The translations under genes were made by a program, and so were the position numbers. This document shows, in pieces, positions 7,238 to 13,312 of a DNA stretch of 21,895 bases (the first letter of the stretch is position 1; each line of letters begins with the position of its first letter). Under the pieces are notes generated by a model that was given only the letters and a program-made list of their open reading frames with translations, did no database searches and was not told where the DNA came from. Location of the stretch: positions 1 to 21,895 of the forward strand of contig CBIFWW010000047.1 in the NCBI GenBank assembly GCA_966186435.1, in the 5' to 3' direction. Origin of the DNA: CBIFWW01 sp966186435. GTDB taxonomy: Bacteria; Pseudomonadota; Gammaproteobacteria; Enterobacterales; Enterobacteriaceae.

Positions 7238-7268
7238 TTAAAAAGGGAAGTGATTTCTCACTTCCCTT
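7238..7268 (-). terminator. Terminator/attenuator between cadA and dtpC
   Basis: On the leftward strand a perfect 11-bp stem (AAGGGAAGTGA pairing with TCACTTCCCTT; 7243-7253 with 7258-7268) closes a GAAA tetraloop. It is followed by TTTTTAA (7238-7244). It has full Rho-independent terminator geometry and sits 17 bases after the cadA stop. Since dtpC follows at once without an obvious promoter, partial read-through would give less dtpC than cadBA mRNA. Confidence 0.9.
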
Positions 7269-7285
7269 GTCTAAATTGAAGGCTA

Positions 7286-9421
7286 TTAGGCTTTCAGTAC
7301 TTTAACGGTGTAACGGCCATCGTTCTGGCGGTATGCACCGTGAATGTCGGTTTCGAAACCTGGGTAGTGAGCACCGACTTCGCACAGCATCTGGAGGAAT
7401 TCCAGCACAGCGCGGCTTTCTTCAGTGATCATTTCACCTGGCATTACCAGCGGAACACCTGGAGGATATGGCAGGATCATGTTGGCACTTACGCGACCAA
7501 CCATGTCTTCCATATACACTTCTTCAATTTCACCGTGCAGTTCTTTCTGGAAGGCTTTGAACGGCGTCATTTCCATAGTCGGCAGCACTTCGAATGCGCG
7601 GAACATCAGGTCCGGCAGGTTATGATGCTGAATCAGGTTGTGAATGTTCTGAGCCAGATCCTGGATACGCATGTCTTCATAGAACTCTGGGTCTTCTTTA
7701 TACAGAGAAGGCAGCATGTTCTTAACGCGCAGGTTCAGGTCGAACGCACGTTTGAATTCAGTCAGACCGCGCAGCAGGCCCAGAGCTTTGGTTTTATCGA
7801 TACCGATGCTGAACAGGAACAGCAGGTTATATGGACCGGTTTTCTCAACGATAATGCCATGTTCGTCCAGGTATTTGGCAACGATGTTTGCCGGGATACC
7901 GAAGGAATCCATAGTACCATCTTTCTTCATCCCCGGAGTCAGAAGTGTGACTTTGATCGGGTCGAGGTGCATATGGTCGTTATCGATATCTTTGAAACCG
8001 TGCCATGCATCATTGGCGTTCAACGGCCAGCATTCTGCACCATCGATCTGCTCTGGCTGCCATACGTCGAAGAACCAGCTATCGGCTTCAGTACGCAGAC
8101 GTTTGATTTCTTTACGGAACTTAATAGCACGATCGATAGAACCGTCGATCAGGCGTTTACCAGCATTACCTTTCATCATCGCAGCAGCGGTTTCGATAGA
8201 AGCAACAATACCGTAGTGCGGAGAAGTAGAGGTGTGCATCATGTAGGCTTCGCTAAAGGTTTCTTCGTTGACGTCGCCTTTAACGTGGATCATGGATGCT
8301 TGAGAGAATGCAGCCAGCAGTTTGTGAGTAGACTGAGTTTCATAGAACACTTTGCCTTCAACACGGTCACCGCTCATCCCACACAGACCGTTGTAGATCG
8401 GGGAGAAGTTGGTGTAAGGAACCCATGCAGAGTCAAAGTGGATGGATTTAACATCCAGAGTTTTCTTAATGAAATCAGTGTTGTACAGCAGACCGTCGTA
8501 AGTGGAGTTAGTCACTACGGCGTGAACTGGCCAGGTAGCGCCTGGGGTCTGTTCAACACGCTGAGCGATAGTGTCATGCTGGAATTCGCTCTGAGGAATA
8601 CCCCCGAGGATACCGTAAGCGTTACGGGTCGGACGGAAGTAAATCGGAGTGATATCGCTCATCATCATCAGATGAGTCAGAGATTTGTGGCAGTTACGGT
8701 CGATCAGAACAGTGCTGCCTGACGGTGCAGAGTACATACCAACAATTTTGTTAGCAGTAGAAGTACCGTTGGTCACCATGTAGCTGCGTTCTGCGTTGAA
8801 GGTACGCGCAATGTACTCTTCAGCTTCTTTGTGTGGGCCAGAGTGGTCCAGCAGAGAACCCAGTTCAGACACTGAGATAGAAATGTCAGATTTCATGGTG
8901 TTAGCGCCGTAGAAATCATAGAACAAGCTACCTACCGGGCTTTTCTGGAAGGCAGTACCCCCCATGTGGCCTGGAGTACAGAAGGTGTACTTGGCTTCAT
9001 CAACATATTTAAACAGTGCTTTAGTCAGTGGTGGCAGCAGGTCATCGATGTAAGCATCAGTACTCTGTTTGATTTTGATAGAGATATCAGAAGCTGCACC
9101 CAGTGCGTATTCGAAGAAGCTCACGTTCAGGCGTAGATCGGCCAGGCTGACGTCCAGAGTAGAATGAATATTAGCGAAAGCATACAGAGGCAGTTTTTCG
9201 TTCAGCGCACTAATTTCTTCACACAGTTCCAGGTTGTACTTGTCCCAGTCGAAGATCACGCCTGCAACCTGAGCGTTGTTTTCGATCAGCTTCAGCAGGT
9301 CTTCACGGTCGTTAGGGTAAACGATGCGGAAACCTTGGGCTTCCAGGGCAACGTGAAGTTCACGGATAGGCTCTTCTTTAAAGTAGACGCCCATGTGATT
9401 CAGAATAGCAATAATATTCAT
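7286..9421 (-). CDS. cadA: Inducible lysine decarboxylase CadA (LdcI)
   Basis: A PLP enzyme that converts lysine to cadaverine and CO2 while consuming a cytoplasmic proton; the E. coli enzyme forms decamers. It has 711 residues against 715 in E. coli and lacks only the charged C-terminal tail (ends VKVLKA). Domains run in order: N-terminal wing (Rossmann-like, about 1-130), PLP fold and C-terminal domain. The PLP lysine is Lys367 in TQSTHKLL, numbered as in E. coli. Arg97 and Arg206, which contact ppGpp in E. coli LdcI, are conserved at the same numbers, so stringent-response inhibition is likely. The ATG at 9421 has a GGAGA site. I call it cadA rather than ldcC from its cadB-dtpC neighbours. 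Long open frames on the other strand (for example 7340-8722) are shadows of its biased codon use. Confidence 0.97.
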   Translation of the reverse strand: MNIIAILNHMGVYFKEEPIRELHVALEAQGFRIVYPNDREDLLKLIENNAQVAGVIFDWDKYNLELCEEISALNEKLPLYAFANIHSTLDVSLADLRLNVSFFEYALGAASDISIKIKQSTDAYIDDLLPPLTKALFKYVDEAKYTFCTPGHMGGTAFQKSPVGSLFYDFYGANTMKSDISISVSELGSLLDHSGPHKEAEEYIARTFNAERSYMVTNGTSTANKIVGMYSAPSGSTVLIDRNCHKSLTHLMMMSDITPIYFRPTRNAYGILGGIPQSEFQHDTIAQRVEQTPGATWPVHAVVTNSTYDGLLYNTDFIKKTLDVKSIHFDSAWVPYTNFSPIYNGLCGMSGDRVEGKVFYETQSTHKLLAAFSQASMIHVKGDVNEETFSEAYMMHTSTSPHYGIVASIETAAAMMKGNAGKRLIDGSIDRAIKFRKEIKRLRTEADSWFFDVWQPEQIDGAECWPLNANDAWHGFKDIDNDHMHLDPIKVTLLTPGMKKDGTMDSFGIPANIVAKYLDEHGIIVEKTGPYNLLFLFSIGIDKTKALGLLRGLTEFKRAFDLNLRVKNMLPSLYKEDPEFYEDMRIQDLAQNIHNLIQHHNLPDLMFRAFEVLPTMEMTPFKAFQKELHGEIEEVYMEDMVGRVSANMILPYPPGVPLVMPGEMITEESRAVLEFLQMLCEVGAHYPGFETDIHGAYRQNDGRYTVKVLKA

Positions 9422-9442
9422 GTCGAATCTCCAGGTATGACT

Positions 9443-9480
9443 AGCCCCTCCTGCTACGCATAACAGGTATAGGAAGGGCT
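9443..9480 (-). promoter_or_regulatory. Intercistronic hairpin between cadB and cadA
   Basis: The 82-base cadB-cadA gap holds a 10-bp stem with one mismatch: AGCCCCTCCT (9443-9452) against AGGAAGGGCT (9471-9480). A CCTG/CAGG pair lies inside it. There is no U-tract, so it is not a terminator. On the leftward RNA the distal arm contains a full AGGAGG Shine-Dalgarno sequence (9447-9452) about 25 bases before the cadA ATG, besides the proximal GGAGA. It could stabilise cadA mRNA or tune cadA translation. Confidence 0.65.
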
Positions 9481-9503
9481 TAGATAATTGGGTGAGTCAG
9501 GTG

Positions 9504-10835
9504 TTACAGCGCGGTAGCGGAACCGTCTTTCTGTGTAGCCTGTTGGCGTTGATTCATTTTGCGGCCGTAGAACATCAGGATGATCAGGCTAACAATGAAG
9601 GTACCGGACAATTCGAAGGAGCTAGCACCCATCAGCGCGATGAAGCAGAAAGCACAACCCAGAACAGAACACACCAAGCTTACGATGTTCTTCAGGTTGA
9701 TACCTTCGAAGCGAATCAGGTCAACACAGGAGTAGAAGTAAGGCAGCATGGTCAGCAGCACAGCGATACCGGTCAGTTCACCGAACAGGTCAGAAGCTTT
9801 ACCGCCGCTGGAGTTCATGATGGTGATGAGGATCATCAGTACGGTCATTTTGCAGGAAGCCAGTAGCAGACCTTTTTTCGGGATGCCGTTAGCATCAACT
9901 TCACCGTAGACTTTAGGGAAGTTGCCATCGTTGGCGGCACGTACACCGGCCTGACCAACCAGCATCATCCAGGAACCCAGAGAAGTCAGGCAAGCAAAGG
10001 CAGTGAAGGCAGCAACAACTGGCGCAGCCCAGCTACCCATGATGGTAGAAGTAGAGATAGCGAACGGTGCACCGGAAGCAGCCATGGTGGCAGCTGGGTA
10101 CATACCGGCGATAACCTGAGTAGCAGCAACGTAGACGATACCCGCCAGAACGGTACCCATCATGGTAGCCAGCGGTACGGTACGCTGTGGGTTTTTAACC
10201 ATACCGGTACTTACGGCAGCGGATTCTACACCCACGAAGGCCCACAGGCACAGCAGGATGGATTTGATCACCGCGTGGTAGTCAGTAGTCTGGGAAGTAT
10301 TCCAGTTAGCAAAGTAAGTCGCCGCATTAAACCAGTGCCAGCCGACAACGGCAGTCACGATGACCGGGATCAGAACCAATACCAAGCCCAGGGTAGTTAA
10401 ACGACTAACCCAAGTACCACCCAACATGTTCACGAAGGTGAAAATCCACACGATAGCGATACAGGCGATACCTGCTGCAATCGGGCTATTCAAAACAGGG
10501 AAGAAGGTAGACAAATAGGAAACGGCGGTGATGCCGATTGCCAGATTACCAATCCAGTTAGCGTGGTAATAAAGCACACCGGTCTGGAAACCGAAAGCCG
10601 GGGAAATTTCACCCGCATAAGCAATAGGGCCACCCTGTTGAGGGTTTTTGGTTGCCAGGCGCGCATATACATACGCCAGTGACATTGCACCGATAATAGA
10701 GATTACCCAGCCCCAAATAGAAATTGCACCAATGCTTGCGAGGTTAGCAGGTAATAACGCAATACCGCTCCCCATCATATTCCCGGCTACGACACCGGTA
10801 CAGGCCAACAGCCCGATCTTCTTCGCGGAACCCAT
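9504..10835 (-). CDS. cadB: Lysine/cadaverine antiporter CadB
   Basis: An inner-membrane APC-family exchanger that brings in lysine and expels cadaverine, completing the proton-consuming cycle with CadA. It has 443 residues (E. coli 444) and about twelve hydrophobic segments. It begins MGSAKKIGLLACTGVVAGNM, with the conserved GNMMGSGIALLPANLA of the first helix and QQGGPIAYAGEISPAFGFQT further on. The frame is open to 10898, but I chose the ATG at 10835 because it matches the family N-terminus and has an AGGAG site eight bases upstream (10844-10848). It is the first gene of a leftward cadB-cadA(-dtpC) operon with an AT-rich control region upstream. Confidence 0.97.
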   Translation of the reverse strand: MGSAKKIGLLACTGVVAGNMMGSGIALLPANLASIGAISIWGWVISIIGAMSLAYVYARLATKNPQQGGPIAYAGEISPAFGFQTGVLYYHANWIGNLAIGITAVSYLSTFFPVLNSPIAAGIACIAIVWIFTFVNMLGGTWVSRLTTLGLVLVLIPVIVTAVVGWHWFNAATYFANWNTSQTTDYHAVIKSILLCLWAFVGVESAAVSTGMVKNPQRTVPLATMMGTVLAGIVYVAATQVIAGMYPAATMAASGAPFAISTSTIMGSWAAPVVAAFTAFACLTSLGSWMMLVGQAGVRAANDGNFPKVYGEVDANGIPKKGLLLASCKMTVLMILITIMNSSGGKASDLFGELTGIAVLLTMLPYFYSCVDLIRFEGINLKNIVSLVCSVLGCAFCFIALMGASSFELSGTFIVSLIILMFYGRKMNQRQQATQKDGSATAL

Positions 10836-11110
10836 GTTCGCTTCTCCTGAACAGTATTTGAGGTGCAGGTCATTAGGAATAATGCAATAACGACCCAACC
10901 GACTGCCAAAGAGATTAGCGAACTAACTATGTAATGTCCTAAAGATAAAGTGAACAAATCCAAAACATCACACAAATGACAAGTTGAGATTTTTAGCGTA
11001 ACATTAGATAAAGACAAGGTGCTATCAGAAAAAGATAAACATCCATTATTTTCATATAATTACAATACTTCCATGCGGTTAAAATCTGGTTAAAATATCA
11101 AGAATTAAAT
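10836..11110 (-). promoter_or_regulatory. AT-rich cadBA control region
   Basis: The 362-base gap between cadC and cadB contains no gene. Beyond the cadC terminator, this AT-rich stretch is where CadC (and probably H-NS and Lrp, by analogy with E. coli) should act. Two weak promoter candidates face cadB. One is TTGTTC (10952-10957) with TACATA (10928-10933), 18 bases apart. The other is TTGGCA (10904-10909) with a CATTAT about 19 bases away. AGATAAA occurs three times on the + strand (10943, 11006, 11033), and GGTTAAAAT is repeated further upstream. Which promoter is used cannot be decided by eye. Confidence 0.5.
11077..11096 (-). repeat. Tandem GGTTAAAAT boxes, candidate CadC operator
   Basis: Two identical 9-base units (11077-11085 and 11088-11096) lie 11 bases apart centre to centre, one helical turn. 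They sit about 150-170 bases upstream of the likely cadB transcription start and 15 bases past the cadC terminator. In E. coli the distal CadC site lies at a similar distance upstream of the cadBA promoter. Same-face direct repeats suit a dimeric OmpR-type winged-helix protein. No binding is shown; position and spacing are the only support. Confidence 0.35.
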
Positions 11111-11137
11111 AAAAAAAACGCCACATAGTAGCGCCTT
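11111..11137 (-). terminator. Rho-independent terminator of cadC
   Basis: On the leftward strand CGCTA (11129-11133) pairs with TGGCG (11119-11123), with one G-U pair, around a five-base loop. The stem is extended by the preceding AAGG against U residues and followed by eight T. It lies about 60 bases after the cadC stop and separates cadC from cadBA, so cadC is a monocistronic regulator gene as in E. coli. Confidence 0.8.
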
Positions 11138-11197
11138 AATTAATACACATCGTCAACAATTTAATGTTCATGAAAATATCATGAATGCCGAAATTCA

Positions 11198-12763
11198 TCA
11201 TTCACCGGTAAAGTTGTCTAAATAAGGCACAACATTATTAACAGAAGTCTGGAATACACTGTTAGTAATCCAATGGAGCGTATTCTCACCAGGACGCAAA
11301 TTAAAGGCGGTAATATACGCATCAGCTGCCAGTCGGTTGTCGCCTTTCATTTCATATACCTTGCCAAGTAGCACATAATTTATCCAGGACATCTCTTGGT
11401 CAATGGCTTTATCAATGGTCACTTCAGCTTCATCAAACTTACCCTGCCCTAGCAAATCAATAGTTTTAATTTGATAGAAAATTGCGCTGTCCTGCATCCC
11501 CGGCATTGCCGCTACCCGATTTATATCCTGGTAAAGCGCCGCCAGCTGGTTTTTTTCCAAAGGCTGTTCCGAATGGCTCAGGACATCCACCAATGCCTTT
11601 TCAGCCCTGTCGTAATTGAAATCAGGCCAAGTAGTAATGATGTCCTGAAGCATAGCACTGGCTTTATTAAGAGATTCTATATTGCCGTCAATCAGCAACT
11701 GGTGTGCCTGGTAAAAGCGTTGTAATGATGCACTTTGGCCCGGCAGCGTCTGGCTCAGGATGGTTTGCATCCGTTCTGGCCACGGCTGCTTCAATGATTC
11801 AGACAGGCTGTTTAGCAGGTCATTCTGGATAGTGAGCAAATTGTCGCTGGTGATAAAATAACGCTTATCCAGCATGACCGACCGGTCTGCATTATCGATC
11901 ATCCGTACTGACATAAAGCATTGCTGAGCACGATAGTGGCGTTGATTAACAAACTGAATGGTCAGGGTTTTACCAGAGCTGCTTGGTTCGGTGTAATTGA
12001 AATCGGTTTTGTCATGCACCATGTAGGTAGAGAATGTGTTAAGCGAGTTCGTGATCAACCCACTCAGCCCTACCACATAGGCACGCTGGGTGGTCCAGCT
12101 ACTGCACGAATTGCCCTCCTCCAAACGAATATCAATATCCCTTGGGTTGAGTAACATGCGCGTACTAGTAACTGGCTTACGCATGGAGTGAGTTGCCAGG
12201 CCTATCATCACCACGCAGGCACACAGTGCGGCGGCAAACAGGAACCAAACCCAAAAGCGTGAACGGCGGATTTGGCGCATAGCCAGGCGCTTGATACCAG
12301 GATCGACAGCAGCAAGGGTTTCCGGATCAATGGGAATGGGTAATTCGTTTTTCTCGTCAGCGGCAAGAAGGGGGGCAGGTGCAGGTGACACAACCCGGGC
12401 CTGCACGGCTGGTACAGCTACCTCACCAGGCGTCTCTTCATCATACCAAATCACTTTTGCAGCGAGCTTATAACCCCGTTTGGGTACGGTAACGATATAT
12501 TCAAAGCTGGCGTCATTCCCGTTCTTAAGGGACTTACGCAGCTCGGAAATGCTCTGAGTAACCACATGACTGGTCACGACGTTACGCGTCCAGACATTAT
12601 CAATCAGCTCGTCACGACTTAGCACCACATCAGGATGGCGGGCAAAAAATACCAGTAAGTCAATTAAGCGCGGTTCAAGGGTGATCTGGTGACCATCACG
12701 GCTAATTTGATTGACCGATGGAGTAACCAACCACTCGCCGACGCGCAAAACGGGCTGCTGCAT
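11198..12763 (-). CDS. cadC: Membrane-integrated transcriptional activator CadC (ToxR-like)
   Basis: Activates cadBA at low pH when lysine is present. It has 521 residues (E. coli 512). An OmpR-type winged-helix DNA-binding domain spans about residues 1-105 (LEPRLIDLLVFFARHPDVVLSR ... YIVTVPKRGYKL). A Pro/Ala-rich cytoplasmic linker follows to about 165, then a basic stop (RQIRRSR), a single transmembrane helix at about 170-190, and a periplasmic sensor. Cys220 and Cys282 correspond by position to Cys208 and Cys272, the E. coli disulfide pair needed for pH control; Cys181 and Cys183 lie in the membrane helix. The ATG at 12763 has only a weak ribosome site (GAG about 11 bases upstream), which suits a regulator kept at few copies. 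It is upstream of and codirectional with cadBA. Confidence 0.95.
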   Translation of the reverse strand: MQQPVLRVGEWLVTPSVNQISRDGHQITLEPRLIDLLVFFARHPDVVLSRDELIDNVWTRNVVTSHVVTQSISELRKSLKNGNDASFEYIVTVPKRGYKLAAKVIWYDEETPGEVAVPAVQARVVSPAPAPLLAADEKNELPIPIDPETLAAVDPGIKRLAMRQIRRSRFWVWFLFAAALCACVVMIGLATHSMRKPVTSTRMLLNPRDIDIRLEEGNSCSSWTTQRAYVVGLSGLITNSLNTFSTYMVHDKTDFNYTEPSSSGKTLTIQFVNQRHYRAQQCFMSVRMIDNADRSVMLDKRYFITSDNLLTIQNDLLNSLSESLKQPWPERMQTILSQTLPGQSASLQRFYQAHQLLIDGNIESLNKASAMLQDIITTWPDFNYDRAEKALVDVLSHSEQPLEKNQLAALYQDINRVAAMPGMQDSAIFYQIKTIDLLGQGKFDEAEVTIDKAIDQEMSWINYVLLGKVYEMKGDNRLAADAYITAFNLRPGENTLHWITNSVFQTSVNNVVPYLDNFTGE

Positions 12764-12793
12764 ACATGAGACTCAAAGAGAGGGGAAAATGTG

Positions 12794-12802
12794 ATCATAA
12801 CA
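12794..12802 (-). promoter_or_regulatory. Candidate extended -10 promoter of cadC
   Basis: In the 67-base gap between yaeR and cadC the leftward strand reads TGTTATGAT, a TGn extension followed by TATGAT (4-5 of 6 consensus bases). There is no good -35 hexamer. Transcription would start near 12787, giving a leader of about 24 bases. cadC could also be reached by read-through from yaeR, as no terminator is visible after yaeR. Confidence 0.35.
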
Positions 12803-12830
12803 CACTTTCAGCCTGACTTCTGAGGGGGCG

Positions 12831-13220
12831 TTATTGCTGATAAAGCTCCAGAGGTAAACCATCCGGATCATTAAAAAAGGTAAACTTTTTATCTGTTAGC
12901 GTATCAATTCGGATCGGCTCGCAGACCACGCCGTGAGAGACCAAATGGGCAATTGCCGCATCTATATCATCCACTGCAAAGGCCAGATGACGTAGGCCGC
13001 AAGCTTCAGGGCGGCTGGGCCGAGCAGGAGGTAAAGGAAAAGAAAACAGTTCAATGACATATTGGCCATTCAGGGCTAAATCGCCTTTCCAGGAATCACG
13101 AGTTTCACGATACACTTCATTCATGAGCGTAAAACCCAGAATGCTACAATAGAAAGCCTTACTACGCATGTAATCACTGGCGATAATAGCAATATGGTGA
13201 ACCTGTTTTAAACCAAGCAT
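12831..13220 (-). CDS. yaeR: YaeR, VOC (glyoxalase I/extradiol dioxygenase) superfamily protein
   Basis: A 129-residue protein matching E. coli YaeR. It is a member of the vicinal-oxygen-chelate fold, made of two beta-alpha-beta-beta-beta units that together hold a metal. The likely ligands are His in VHHIAIIA, Glu in YVIELFSF, His in GLRHLAFAV and Glu in PLELYQQ. The true substrate is not known to me. The frame is open to 13274, but the ATG at 13220 gives the family start MLGLKQVHHIA and has an AAGGAGTGACT ribosome site. In E. coli it neighbours tilS and ldcC; here the cad cluster separates it from tilS. Confidence 0.93.
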   Translation of the reverse strand: MLGLKQVHHIAIIASDYMRSKAFYCSILGFTLMNEVYRETRDSWKGDLALNGQYVIELFSFPLPPARPSRPEACGLRHLAFAVDDIDAAIAHLVSHGVVCEPIRIDTLTDKKFTFFNDPDGLPLELYQQ

Positions 13221-13241
13221 AGTCACTCCTTTCATAGACTT

Positions 13242-13290
13242 AACCACGTTAAACGCCGGGTGCATTTTACGCAACCCGGCGAGTGTGGTT
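13242..13290 (-). repeat. Long imperfect hairpin between chitinase gene and yaeR
   Basis: The inner stem CGCCGGGT (13254-13261) / ACCCGGCG (13274-13281) is perfect. An outer stem AACCAC (13242-13247) / GTGGTT (13285-13290) extends it across an internal loop. On the leftward strand only TTT follows the inner stem, so termination of the chitinase transcript would be weak; an mRNA-end or processing role is also possible. Part of the 3' side (CGAGTGTGGTT) recurs beside tilS. Confidence 0.6.
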
Positions 13291-13312
13291 TTAGACTAAC
13301 CTGCCAGAAATA

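Noticed and set aside
7340..8722. 460-codon open frame on the + strand opposite cadA
   Set aside because: It is an antisense shadow. cadA codon bias avoids codons whose complements are stops, no ribosome site is present, and the cadA protein on the other strand is fully conserved.
10787..11017. 76-codon leftward frame in the cadB leader, a possible leader peptide
   Set aside because: It begins at a TTG with no ribosome site, overlaps cadB out of frame, and is not lysine-rich as an attenuation peptide would be.
12789..12810. AAATGTGATCATAACACACTTT upstream of cadC, resembling a CRP site
   Set aside because: The left half TGTGA fits, but the right half matches TCACA only if the spacer is five rather than six bases, so I do not call it.
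13221..13274. Longer N-terminus for yaeR (from 13274), and likewise for yaeQ (from 3483), cadB (from 10898) and the chitinase (from 15118)
   Set aside because: The extra residues do not match the families or the signal peptide, and good ribosome sites precede the shorter starts.
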